Shown here piece after piece: positions 1 through 14,500 of a stretch of 20,032 nucleotides of DNA. Location of the stretch: assembly GCA_048213135.1 (NCBI GenBank), contig PS015346.1, forward strand, positions 104,808 to 124,839, in the 5' to 3' direction. Source of the DNA: Reclinomonas americana ATCC 50394 (lineage: Eukaryota > Jakobida > Jakobea > Jakobida). Every line of letters begins with the position of its first letter. Position 1 is the stretch's first letter. Under the pieces are notes generated by a model that saw only the letters and a list, made by a program, of their open reading frames with translations, made no database searches and was not told the origin of the DNA. The translations under genes and the position numbers were made by a program.

Positions 1-85
1 GAAGGACGGGGCGGGCCGACGAACGTTAGTAGGAGGACGTCGCGTCGTACGGTCCGAACGACGGACGTGTACGGTACGTACGCTA

Positions 86-111
86 CTCTCTCTCCTCTCT
101 CTCTCTCTCTC

Positions 112-167
<56 letters not shown>
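86..167. repeat. (CT)n microsatellite
   Basis: An almost uninterrupted CT dinucleotide tract with one CA interruption near position 113. It lies just upstream of the TTCTTCTCACAG acceptor at 245, so it probably belongs to the intron before the first RhoGAP exon and may act as a very long polypyrimidine tract. The frames open through it encode only Ser-Leu repeats and are not genes. Confidence 0.9.
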
Positions 168-171
<4 letters not shown>

Positions 172-245
172 ACATTCTTCCTCTCATCACTCATTGCCCT
201 CTCTTCCCCTCGCCTCTCTCTCACTCACTCTCCTTCTTCTCACAG

Positions 246-3200
246 TCGTGCGCGACGCACCTCCTGGACCGACCTCAGCTGCCTCCTCCTCTGCTGGTGC
301 CTCTGCTGCCGCTGCTGCTCCGGCTCGACATCGACCGGTGTTTGGCGAGCCGCTTTCGTCGGTGCTGCAGAGGGATTATGGACCGGCGGCGAGTCGGGGA
401 TGGCTCATTCCGCGCTTCATTGTGGAGGTGGTGACGGCGTTGGAGAAAGGAGGAGGTGATTATGAGAAGGGGCAAGAGGTGGGCGAAGAGAACAGAGAGT
501 GGGAGAAAGCGGAAGGGAAGCGAGCGAAGAGGAGCGGAAGAGAACAAGGGATTGTGGCAAGGAGGGTAAAGAGACAGACGCGAGAGCGCATTCGTTTTCA
601 GCGACTGGCAGAGACAGGGAACGCGCGAGAGGATGAAGAAGAGGAGCAGAGGCGGATGAAGAGAAGAGAGACTGGGAGATATCGGGAGGGAGGTGAGCGA
701 AGAGAAGTGAAAGATAGAACGATGGATTGTGGCAAAGAGGGTATGAAAGAGAACGACACAGGAGCGCCTTCGTTTTCAGTGGAGGGCAGAGACAGGGAAC
801 GCGTGAGAGAATGAGGCATGAGAAAGATAAGAATCAGAGATGGACATCGCTGACAGTGTTTTGTCGTGTCTAGCTCTCTCTCCTCGCTGGTTTGCGTCTC
901 TCTCTCTCTCTCTTTGTCTCCTTCTCTCACACACACTAATTCTCTGCTACCCTCCGCTGAAAACGGAAGGCGCTCTGCTCTTGTGTCGGTCTCTTTCATG
1001 CCTCTTTGCCACGATCCATCGTTCTCTCATGCTACGAGGAATGATAGACGGATCGACAGCAGAAAGTGTTCATGTCGCGTCTTTGGATGGGCGTCTGCTC
1101 ACTCTCGCTGTTGGTTTGCGCGCAGAATGTTACTCATTCAGTCGTCGTGTCATTCTTTTCTCATCCCCATTTTCTCTTCCTTGCGCCTTCACTCCTTGTG
1201 ATTTCACCACAATGCACTTTTCTCTTCTTTCCTCCCCTTTCCCTCTCCCTCACCCTTCCCCTCCATCCCCAGGCCTCCGCACAGAGGGCATCTTCCGCGT
1301 GCCACCCGCCATTCGCGATCGGGATCGTCTCAAGGCCGAGATCGAGGACGGCCGTCCGGTGACCTTCCTCGGCCAAGATGAGCACACGCTGGCTGGCATC
1401 TTGAAACACTACGCCGCCTCGTTGCCGACGATGCTGCTCGGCGAGGGCACCGACGCTCGTGGCTGGATCGAGTGGGCCGACCGGTGGGACGCTGCGGCGC
1501 ACAATCCGTCGGTGCGGAACGGCTTGATGGAGGAGGCCCGCTCGCGCTTGCGCGGTATGCGACCACCGGAGCAGAGCCTGCTGGTTCTCATTTTGCACAC
1601 GGCACAACGCGTCGTCGACAATACGTACACCACGCGCCTGAATGTGGCCACCGTGTCGGGTTGTCTGCGCCAGTGCCTGCTCGATGTACCTCTCGACGAT
1701 GTCAGCCGACCACCCGGAGGTATCTCCTTGGTTCTCTTTTCTCTTCCCCCACCTTTACTCACTTCTCTTCTGTCGACAGACCTCGACTCGATGCGACACG
1801 CCGCGGCGGTCTCCAAGCGCGCTGCGCGCGTGGTGGAGATCCTCGTGGAGATGGAGCCGTATATTTTCCGAGAGGCAAATGCGCAGCTGGACGAGGTGTT
1901 GCGTGCGTGCTTTGGCGACGCGTACATGGAGCGCGTGCGCGAGAGGCGGGCGCAGATTGAGGAGCAAATGGTGCGCTCCGCGCAAGTTCGTGGTGGCTCC
2001 GAGGGCCTGGTGACGGTCGCCCAGAAGGGCACGCCCTCACGCGTGGCCAACGAGGTCGGTGGATCGTCGCCCGCCCCGGCCCCGCCAACTGCGTCGTCGA
2101 TGCAGGGCGAGGAAGAGTTGATAATGGAGGCTCCAGTGGTGAGTCGTGGATATTGTGCACCGTTGTGTTGCTGCCGCGAGGACTCACATTCTCGGCTGCA
2201 GTCGAGTGCGCAAATGGAGGAGTTGCGTGCGTTGGTGCAGCAGGTGCAGGACGAGCATGCGACGAGCTTGGAGCGGCTGACCACGGTGCTGGAGAGTGAA
2301 CGCGCCCATCACGCCGAGTCGGAGCGCCTGTTGCACGAGCGACTGACACTGGAGTTGGAGCACGTGCGACAGGAGACAGTGTCGGAGTTGGAGTTGTTGC
2401 GCACAGAGGTATGCAACAACAACAACAACGACGTCACCGACCTTGATTTCAATATTCCTCCTGACCCTCTTGCTTCGTGCACGAAAGATTCGCGACTCGG
2501 TTCGCCGACTGGAGGACGAGCAGCAGCGACAGGGCACGGCGCTCATGTCGCTGACTCGCGACGACACGGATGCCATGGAGCGATTGACGCGCAGTCAGGA
2601 TACACTGTCGGAGGAGATTCAGCTGTTGTGGCGGCGGTTGGGCGACGCCGAGGCCGCGGTGGTCACGCTCACTGAATCGCACCGGCGCACGCGCGATCTG
2701 AACGATCTCAAGATCTCCGCGCCACCGGGTGTGGACTACGAGGCGGCGCGAAAGCTGCAACAGCGGGTGGTATCGTTGGAGGATGAGGTCGAGCGCAGTC
2801 AGCTGGCCAACAAGCAGTTGCAGCATGAGGTGCGCTCGCTGCGCGAGCGAGCCGAGGATCGCGTGAATCGCGTCTCTCAGCTGCAGCAGACGCACCAGGC
2901 GTCCATGTCGGCCGGCAGTGCGGCCGGCAACGACGTCGAGATGCTGCAGTTCCCCAGTGCCAGCGTCAACAAGGCGGTGTCGCCTGTGGCAGTACCGGTG
3001 TCGGTGCGGTCACAGAGTGGCTCTGCCGGTGCGTCGCGCCCCACCACGCTGCCCGCGAGTCTGGCCAAGCCGGCCATGTACGCCACTGTCGATGCGGATC
3101 GCACGCTGGCCGGCCCGACGGCGGCGGCGACTCTTTATGTGCCCGCCCCGCCGCGACGGGCACCACCAACTGTGCCGTCGACTCGGGGGACTGGCGCACG

Positions 3201-3246
3201 CCCGCAGTCCACCACTCTTGGTCGCACTTTCAATGGGCGAGTGTAG
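246..3246 (+). CDS. RhoGAP domain protein with C-terminal coiled coil (5' partial)
   Basis: Exons: 246-455, 1273-1719, 1780-2138, 2202-2408, 2488-3246 (TAG stop). This gives 659 complete codons; no ATG fits the first exon, so the N-terminus lies upstream (positions 1-73 may be part of a further exon). The RhoGAP domain, about residues 25-250, starts with VFGEPLSSVL and RDYG, continues with GLRTEGIFRV, which contains the expected arginine finger, then LAGILKHYAASLP and LLVLILHTAQRV. The usual Asn-Lys-Met block is divergent (NTYTTRLNVATVSGCL). RhoGAPs stimulate GTP hydrolysis by Rho-family GTPases and so control actin. Residues from about 330 to 500 are rich in E/L/Q heptads (coiled coil), followed by a Ser/Pro/Ala-rich tail. 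Introns 2-4 are 60-79 bp with GTATCT, GTGAGT and GTATGC donors; intron 1 is 817 bp. The domain call is firm; the target GTPase is unknown. Confidence 0.85.
456..1272 (+). other. Long intron 1 of the RhoGAP gene
   Basis: This 817-bp stretch is bounded by GGAG|GTGATT and CCCCAG|GC and joins in phase 1 to read GGGLRTEGIFR. The donor is weak. It is purine-rich at the start, pyrimidine-rich after about 860, and carries a three-copy repeat in both orientations (separate entry). Open frames inside it look like low-complexity noise. Confidence 0.7.
716..1027. repeat. Imperfect inverted repeat inside intron 1 of the RhoGAP gene
   Basis: The segment at about 716-790 (GAACGATGGATTGTGGCAAA ... TTCGTTTTCAGTGGAGGGCA) recurs as its reverse complement at about 942-1027 (CCTCCGCTGAAAACGGAAGG ... 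CACGATCCATCGTTCT). The arms are roughly 75-85 bp and the loop about 150 bp. A more diverged direct copy lies at about 548-626 (GGGATTGTGGCAAGGAGGG ... TTCGTTTTCAGCGACTGGCA). The intronic RNA could fold into a long hairpin. It could also be the remains of a short mobile element, but no terminal target duplication was found. Confidence 0.7.
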
Positions 3247-3280
3247 TATGCGTGTGTCTGTTTGTGTACACTTGGTTTTT
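3247..3280. other. 34-bp convergent intergenic spacer (genes 1 and 2)
   Basis: Only 34 bp separate the stop codon of the RhoGAP gene (+) from that of the TerD-LRR gene (-). Each 3' UTR must therefore run into the coding sequence of the other gene, unless the UTRs are almost absent. Confidence 0.8.
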
Positions 3281-7222
<3,942 letters not shown>

Positions 7223-7867
7223 CGCAATACGAGAGGCAACGTTGTCTGTCCTGTGGCGCTTGTCTACAGCAACTAGAAGCATTACTGGGTGCGAGTGATC
7301 TTAGCGTGCTTGAAAACAAGGAGTTCCAGCAGTTGCCTGTCGCGTTATTTTCCGATATCGGTCGATTGCGACGTCAACGTCGATCGACTGTTTTTTGGAA
7401 CCCTTTCCTCGCGCATGGCGGTCCTGTGGCACTGCTGTGCCGGGTCCGGAAGGTGCCTGCTGTCGTGCAGCTCCCCAGCCTGCCGCATGCCGAAACTCCA
7501 GCGTGCGAAGTCGACCTTCAATCGTTTGATTGGCTTTCCTCCTGCAAAGGAAGATGACTGTTGGAGAAGAGGAAGGTCCAAGAGGAACTGTATCTATGTA
7601 TTGTTGGTGTGCCAAGGTCATTATCGGCAATTACAAGGAATCGCTGCGGTGGACATGCATTCGCATTAATATGTGGCGAATGTAGTGTTTTGTTTCATCC
7701 GAGCCTCCGCCTTTGTCCCTGCTGAACGCCTCAGAAGTAGTGTCGTCGTTGCTGCATCTAGCAAGCTTCTACGGACCTGGATCACGGCCGATCAGAAGCT
7801 TCTCGACAACTTTTGAACCGTCCTGGAGGATTGTCCACCCAATCAATCGTCACACAGGAGCGTGGGG
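7223..7867. promoter_or_regulatory. Divergent intergenic region (645 bp) between genes 2 and 3
   Basis: This spacer separates the start codons of the TerD-LRR gene (-, 7222) and gene 3 (+, 7868) and must hold both promoters and 5' UTRs. No TATA box is evident. It contains a GACGTC core with flanking CGATCGAC (7362-7389) and two copies of AAGCTTCT (about 7763 and 7796). Open frames here have no domain-like features and lie on both strands; I treat them as chance. Confidence 0.55.
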
Positions 7868-10800
7868 ATGGCGTCCAGTGGCGTCCCTCCACACTCCTCC
7901 TCCTCCTCTTCCTCCTCCTCTGTGGATGGGACTGCCCTTCATCAACAACAGCAACAACAACAACAACACGGCTTTGTGAGCATGTTTAGTGACACACCGA
8001 CGATTCCCGATGTGCCGACGCCCTTTGCCGCTGTCGGGCCCATGAATCCGTTCCTGCATCCTCATCTACATCCTCATCTGCACCATCACATACCGTCGAG
8101 TGTGCATGTTGGTGAGGAAGAGAGAAGAGTGAGACAAGAGAGAAGAGAGAAGAGCAGAGAGAGAAGTGAGTTCTAAGCATTCAAACACACACGCACGCAC
8201 GCATGCTCCTCGTGCTCTCTCTCTCTCTCTCCCTCTCCCTCTGTGCGTGCAGTTCACTCCATGCATTCCATTTGTGGATGCTTGTTGACCTTCTCTCTAT
8301 CCAGGCACCTTTGATGACCCCATCCCTCCTGTCGACTCCTACGACTTGATGGACGCGTACCGCTTCACTGCGCCTGCGCCACCTGCGCTGTCACTGCCTC
8401 CACCCAACTTGCCACCACCACCACCACCACCACCACCTCCTGCACCTCCGTACGGTTACATTCCGCTGCCGGTGAAGCCGCCGCCGCCTCCTCCTCCGCC
8501 ACCACCACCACCGCCACCAGCAGCAGCAGCTGTCGCTCCGTCACCTGCTGGCGGCTTGAAACCGTCGGCGTCCACCTCGTCGCTGACCTCCAGCAGCTCG
8601 TCGGGTGATCTGGCCCGTCTGGCAGGTTCCTCTGCGGCTGCGGCTGCTGGTGGCACCGGTGGCGCGGCGCGTGAGCAGCTGTCCAATGCTCGTGAGCCGC
8701 CGTCACTAGCGGAGCGGGTGTGGCTGGTGGGAGCGTCGGGTGCCAAGGTGCAAGTGAAGACAGCCGACTCCACCGTGTGGACCTTGGATCGAGCCAATAG
8801 TGTTGCGTGGTGCTCTTTTTGTTTTGAGCGTGGCATCGACGACATCACACTCAATGCGTCTTTGGCCAGTGGAGTGATGCACAGACCGACTGGTTCTCCT
8901 TCCGGTTCGGCTCGGTGCGCCAGTTGGCGGCCGGCGATCGCAGCGGGGGCGATGGAACCATTCGACCGTCCCTCATCAAGACGCGGCACTACATGCTCCA
9001 ATTGTTTGTCACCAATCCAGTGCTGTCGCGTGTGCGGGTGTTGGCCCGAGTGGCCTTGCTGGAGGCCGGTACGGAGAAGCTGGTGCGCGTCCGTGACCCC
9101 AAGACCGGCGTCATTGACGATGGATTGGGACCGTTGCGTCTCCGCCACCACCACCACCGCAACCGCTTCCTTTGGGTGTTGTGCTGACTGTGCGCGCGCG
9201 TGGTGTTTTGGCGCTGCAGAGCCTCGTCGGCCGACATCAACATGGTCAGCCAGGGCGATTCACTCTTTGGCCAAACGGAAATACGATTCGCCTTCCACAG
9301 CAATGTGTACGACTCGATGCGTGTCACGGATGTGGATGGTGGAGCCAGCTCATCGTCCTCTGCCGCGACCACTGCCACCGCTGCATCCGCAAATGATTCC
9401 GACAGCGACTCTGCAAAGTTGGCCACTCGCAAATCACCCAAATCGAGCAAGTCGCCAAAGGCGACTGTCAGCAAGACGCCGTCGTTGCGTCCACGCACAC
9501 ACATATATGTATGCCATTCTTGCGTCACGTGCCGCTTACACCACAGTGCCGCAGAATGACGCCGCGCTTCAAACTGCGCGTCACGTACCATCTTCTGGGA
9601 ATGGACGACGAAGTGCAGGAGGTCCCGTTTGCGACTGTCTTGTCGCCAATCTTTGAAATCTTGGCGCGAGCTGGCAAGGGTGGTGAGGCACACCGCGAGG
9701 CTCTTGTCCCCAGCGTGCGTGCATGCAAACTCCTTGCTTTCCCCCACTTTCTCTCTCTTTCCCATTGCAGATCGTGTGTATGCTGGCTACGCGCGCGATG
9801 AGGCACAGTACGAGGAGCAGTCGGTTGTGGTGGAACGTGACACCGCCATGGATTCACCTCGGTTTGTGGAGATGCCGGCGACACAGTCGGCTCCGTCGAC
9901 TCGTGCCCCCACTCCATCGCTCCCTTCAGCGGTCTCCTCGCCAGAGGCTCCCAGACCGCCTGCCATCATGGTGCCGCCTGCCGCCTCGTCCTCTTCCTCT
10001 GCGCCACCCGCCAGTGCCGCGTATACTGCCGTTCCTCACGACAGTCAGCGACGAGCCGCAGACTTGTCAATTGAGAGTTTCGTGCAAGTGTATGTGTGCC
10101 CGCCCATTGTCTACTCGTTTGCTCATCGCCCGCGACTGGCAGTACCGCGGTCCATGTTGGCACCCAAGATGCCGGCACCGTCGCCGACGCTACACCTGGA
10201 ACTCGACGAATTGCTGCGCCTCTTCTGGCTCAATCCCACGTTTATCGAACAAACACACCGGCGCAATGTCCTGGTGGGCTTTGTCGATCGCGTGACGCAG
10301 CTGCAGGGTTTGTCACCATCTCTACGTCGACACAGTCCGTCTCTCCCTCTCCCTTACCGTCTTGTCCACAGACGACGATCAGCAGTACCTGCTGGCCCTG
10401 TTGCGTGCGCGACTGCCAAACCTGTTTGCGAGTGTGGCTTCGTACGGTTCGGCGCCTGGATTTGGTACTTCGATTGGTGGTGTTGGTGTTGGTGGCAGCA
10501 GCAGCAGCAGCAGTGGTGGTGTCGGTGGTGGTGGTGGTGGTGGTGGCGGCGGTGGCGGAGGAGGAGGAGGGTTAGGGGGAGGAGGAGGAGGAGGGGCTGG
10601 TATCGGAGGTGCAGGTGGCAGCGGTGGAGTGAGCGGTCTACATCTCATGTCGTCGCAACGAGGCGCCTCGTCGGGCGGTGCAGACGATTTCTCCCGACTG
10701 CTGATTGAGACGCCGCCGCCACCACCGCCGTCGTCGCAGACAGTGCCACCTCCACCTCCGCTAGCTCCACCGCTCCCATCTTCTCTGTCGTATGATGCAC

Positions 10801-11527
10801 CAATGCGGCAGCAACTCCTGCAGCCGTCTCTCCAACTGACGACGACACCGGTTCGCAATCCTCCGCTGACGCAGCGGCCGACAGATGCGCTGAACCCGCC
10901 GCGCGGTCAGGCGCCTCCATCGTTCTCCGGAACAACGCCGTCGTCATCGGCGGCCCATCCAGCGGGCGCACCATACGACGATGATCGGAGTGCTGGTGAA
11001 CAGTCCATGCTGAATGGCATGGAACGGTTTGTGTTGCTCACATTGCGCGCTCTCTCTCCCCGTATTTTGTCGCTGACATGGGTGGTGTCGGGGCAGGAAA
11101 CGATCGTATTCTTCCGCGGTGTCGTCGTACTTGGTAAATGTGGGCGACGACCTGGGCGACAGTATTGATGATGATGGTGCGTGATGATCCTCACGAACCG
11201 TGACAGCTTTTTGTCACCGCTTACCAATGGTGCTGCTTCGCAACAGACTGGATGCCGCCAACGAAGCGCGCGAACACTGCCGTTGGCATGAGTGGAGCGG
11301 GTGGCAGTGACCACCGATCACAGTGGCGAGAAAACGAGGGCGTGTTTGACACCATACCTGGCGCTGGTACCGGTCTGCACTTCCGATCGCAGCAACCGCC
11401 GCCAGCCGGCCAATCTTCTCCCCCGGCGCCGCCATTGCCTCCTCCTCCTACAGGCCCGTTTAGCTCGCCACCTTCTCGGCACTCCAATTCACCGGGAGGC
11501 ACACGACCGGAGAATAAGGGTGGTTGA
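7868..11527 (+). CDS. Large low-complexity protein with unrecognised beta-rich core
   Basis: Exons: 7868-8111, 8305-8801, 8870-9132, 9220-9483, 9555-9682, 9771-10307, 10372-11032, 11097-11176, 11247-11527 (TGA); 984 residues, every junction in phase. The start is the first ATG of the open frame (MASSGVPPHSS). In order: Ser run, eight Gln, His-rich HPHLHPHLHHH, long Pro runs (residues about 100-145), Ser/Ala-rich linker. A structured region follows at about 215-465 (VWLVGASGAKVQVK, DWFSFRFGSVRQL, HYMLQLFVTNPVLSRVRVL, EIRFAFHSNVYDS, FKLRVTYHLLGM, SPIFEIL). A helical stretch comes at about 595-665 (LHLELDELLRLFW and DQQYLLALLRARLPNLF), then a long Gly run and Pro-rich, Ser-rich tails. Alternating hydrophobic strands suggest a beta sandwich, and the homopolymers are common in protist transcription regulators, but I recognise no family. 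A 66-nt in-frame segment (10077-10142) may be an extra intron. Confidence 0.72.
8404..8535 (+). repeat. Proline/alanine codon repeats (CCA/CCG/CCT, then GCA)
   Basis: Two trinucleotide-rich blocks encode runs of about 10 and about 14 prolines followed by several alanines, in exon 2 of gene 3. Such tracts change length easily. Confidence 0.85.
10483..10627 (+). repeat. Glycine/serine codon repeat (GGT/GGC/GGA, AGC)
   Basis: In-frame GGN repeats in exon 7 of gene 3 encode a Gly-rich stretch with a Ser run. It is interrupted by GLGGGG and GAGIGGAGG. The frame on both sides is consistent with one continuous exon. Confidence 0.85.
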
Positions 11528-11597
11528 TATGGAGGACGGTGTGCGACAGACAATACAGTTCTTGTTTATGTGGATAGCTATGCTGCAGAGTGGGGCT
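11528..11597. other. 70-bp convergent intergenic spacer (genes 3 and 4)
   Basis: The stop codons of gene 3 (TGA, ends 11527) and gene 4 (TAA, 11600-11598 on the minus strand) are separated by 70 bp. No AATAAA is present on either strand. As in the first convergent pair, the 3' UTRs probably overlap the neighbouring gene. Confidence 0.8.
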
Positions 11598-14500
11598 TTA
11601 AAGGTACTCCTCCTCGTCGTCCTGCCGTGCCATGATGGCATCCAGCTCTCTGCGCACGACTCCACGCCAGGCCGCGTTCATGCGTGCCTTCACCTCTTCC
11701 CAACTGGAATCCAGCAGTGCAAGGTCCGTCACTCCCATCTCATCGCTCAGCAGCCACTCGACCAGGGTCGCGGCGATCTCGGGCTTCAAGTTCTTGTGCT
11801 TTGTGCACCAGACTGCGCGATACAGAGGCGCAACAGTGAATATGTGTGTGCCAAGACAGACAAAAACAAACGAAAACAGACAAACCATGGAATGCGTCGC
11901 GAACGGGCGTTGACGGCAGCAGCTGCAACTCCATTGGCACTGAGGCCTCGCTAGCCGAGTCGGGATCTCGGACGCGGCTAGGGCCTCGTACGCTGGCGGT
12001 CGGTGCAGGCGGCACAGGTGCCGATGGCGCCGGCGCCGGCGCCGTCCGAGCAGCAGACGACGCAAACATGAAGTTACCGGAGCCGAAAGGTGCGGAGGCG
12101 GCGGTGCTTGCGCTTCCAGCCGAACCGGCCGGGAGCCACGAGCTGCCCGACGCGCGCACTGGAGTGGTGGGCGAGTGCGACGTCACCGAGGCCACATCGC
12201 TCTGCGGTGGCGTCACGGTGCCGTTGGCGCTCGAGTGGGACGGCGTGGACGCAGGTGATGCGAAGCTTAGGTTAAAGGGCGGGCGTGCCCAGGCACCCGC
12301 CAAGCCGGCAGCACCCGCACCACCATACGGACTGGCGATCGCTGGTGCCGGCACCGGCGGCTGCGCGAACATTGGTGCAGATGGCTGCTGCGCGAACATG
12401 GGTGCAGATGTCTGCTGCGCGAACATGGGTGCAGATGGCTGCTGCGCGAACATGGGTGCAGATGGCTGCTGCGCGAACATGGGTGCAGACGGCGGCGCCT
12501 GCTCCGACTGGCGACGACCATCGCGAGCGCTGAGGGGTGCAGCGGCCATGTTCACTCGCGCACTCGGCAGCGACGCCTCCGAATCTGCGTCAGCGTCAAA
12601 CTCGGCACCGCGGCGACTGACTGCCGATGACGGTCGCTCCCCCTCCGCTCCCTGATGGCGGCTGACTGCCGACGATGGTCGCTGTCGGCGGGCACGCTTG
12701 CGAAGCTTGCCCTTCACCAAGGCCTCAGCAGCGGACAGTGCGTGCATGAGTGGCTCCAGAACCAGCACCTCCGCCCCCTTGTCGCGGTACGAGTTCGGTC
12801 CCGTGTACGACACAGTGGGATAGATGCTGGCGCGGGTGATGCCGCTCTGTTCGGCAAAGCGATCCAGCGTCTTGTCCACCAAATCACTCTCGAGAGCGCG
12901 GATGGCGTTCTTGTGTCGCAGACGCGGGTCGACCATGTCCATGCCGGCCAGAACCACCATCGGCTGCAGGCCCTGTTCGCCGAGAAGCTGGCCCAACTCA
13001 CGCAAAGCCCACATCTTGTCCTCCTGGCCCAGCATGTTCACGTGGCAGCACAGAATGACGCCATGCACACGGTGAGCGACGCCACCCTTCCACGGTGCCA
13101 CTTGGTCCAGATCGTCGTCGAAGCGGAAGCCGTCAGGCAGGGTGCCTTCCACCAGGGCGCTCGTCACGTCGTTCGAGTAGTTGGTGTTTGTCGCCTCTGC
13201 CGGTGGGCGGTAGACGCCTTCCGCGTTGCCGGGCTGGCGGATTGCGTCCGAGTGGTAGCCCTGGTGTGTGCACACAGCAGTGAGCGTCATGCATCCGGAA
13301 GTAGTGGGGCGCGCGCACAGAGCTCTCAACACTCACCCAGCAGTCAATCAGGTTAAGGTGGTCCGCCACGGCGTAGGTGACCTTCTTCTGTGTCACACCA
13401 GCATCCGACGGGCAGCTTGGCGCGACCGAGAAGAAGCGGTTGTTCAGCGCGCTGGCCATGGTGTTGATGGTGGCACTCTTGGCACCATTCTATCACACCA
13501 ACACATACGGAAAAGTCAGCAACGACGAGCGTCGTGTGGTGGGTGGTCACAGACGCACAACGCAACTCGGAGACCGACAAACAGAATGTTGTAGGCACCC
13601 ACTTCAGCCGGACAGTTGCGCTGGTACTCGTTGATGGTCGCCAGAATAGTGTCGCGCTCCGCCTCCAGGTTTTGTTGAGAGATGCGAGGTGCTGTGGCAT
13701 ACACACGTGAGTGACGAAGATGCACATGATCAACGTTGGATGAGAAACGCACCAGGGAGTGTGTAAAAATCGGTCTCGTCCGAGTACGAAGTCCGCGTGC
13801 CATCTTTACGAATGCCTTGCACGCGCAACGTCACGAGTTCATTGGCAGGCAGCTCGCTCACCCAGTACTCGTTGATGCTCACGTCGGCTTCACCCACAAT
13901 CTTCCAATGCACTGTGGCAGAAGCCGTGCACGACATGTGAGTGTGACTGCACGCGAAGGGGGTTTGCTTGAAAAGCGCAGTGACACAATACCTCGCATTT
14001 TGCTGTCGGGCCCACGGTTTCGCACTTTGCGCTCAATGTGGATCCTGTCGAGGTTGAAGTCCAGCAGCGACCCGCTCGGCATCGAGAACTTGAGCATCAG
14101 CTCAGTCGATGTGCGGTTTCCAGTGGTCACCGAGGGGCTGTGAACAGTGGAAGATGAGCAACGAGGTCGACAACGACAACGAGGGCACATACAAACACAC
14201 CATGCATTGCTGGAGACCGACGCCGGGCCAAACAGCTTCTCGACCTGCTCACGCGAGTCGACGAAGAATGTGTTGCGCTGCGAGGTGCCGAGCAGCTTGA
14301 TGTCTTCACGCGCAGCGTCGTCGCGAGGAGCGTGCAGGGCGAACACCACAGTCGGGATCTTGGCGTCGTGCAGCGAGCAGTTGGCCTCCATCTTGGCTTT
14401 CTGCGGGAATGGCAGTGCGCCTGCACGTGAAGTACTTGTTGTCAGATCGAGGAAAACAACGACGACAAGTCAGCTGTGCAAGAAGAGTGGACACCAACCT

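Noticed and set aside
1-73. Possible upstream coding exon ending at GTACGT
   Set aside because: The frame that would join in phase is open, but it is Arg/Thr-rich, short and lacks any motif, so I did not include it in gene 1.
67-459. Open frame through the CT microsatellite and RhoGAP exon 1
   Set aside because: It encodes Leu-Ser repeats from the dinucleotide tract and is out of frame with the RhoGAP domain.
7289-7669. Open frames of 126 aa (+) and 109 aa (-) in the divergent spacer
   Set aside because: They overlap each other on opposite strands, have no motif and would occupy the only promoter space of two well-supported genes.
9683-9770. Alternative donors GTGCAT (9719) or GTGGTG (9680) for this intron of gene 3
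   Set aside because: Both keep the frame, but GTGAGG at 9683 matches the donor of the first intron and gives a smooth AGKGDRVYAGY join. Uncertainty of a few residues remains.
10082-10142. 61-nt intron starting at GTGCAAG
   Set aside because: Its length is not compatible with the downstream frame that encodes LHLELDELLRLFW. The 66-nt alternative from 10077 is the only in-phase option.
11846-12655. 269-aa open frame on the + strand opposite gene 4
   Set aside because: It is antisense to the long exon of gene 4. Its CCANMGADG repeats mirror the 27-bp units, and the - strand frame matches the paralogue.
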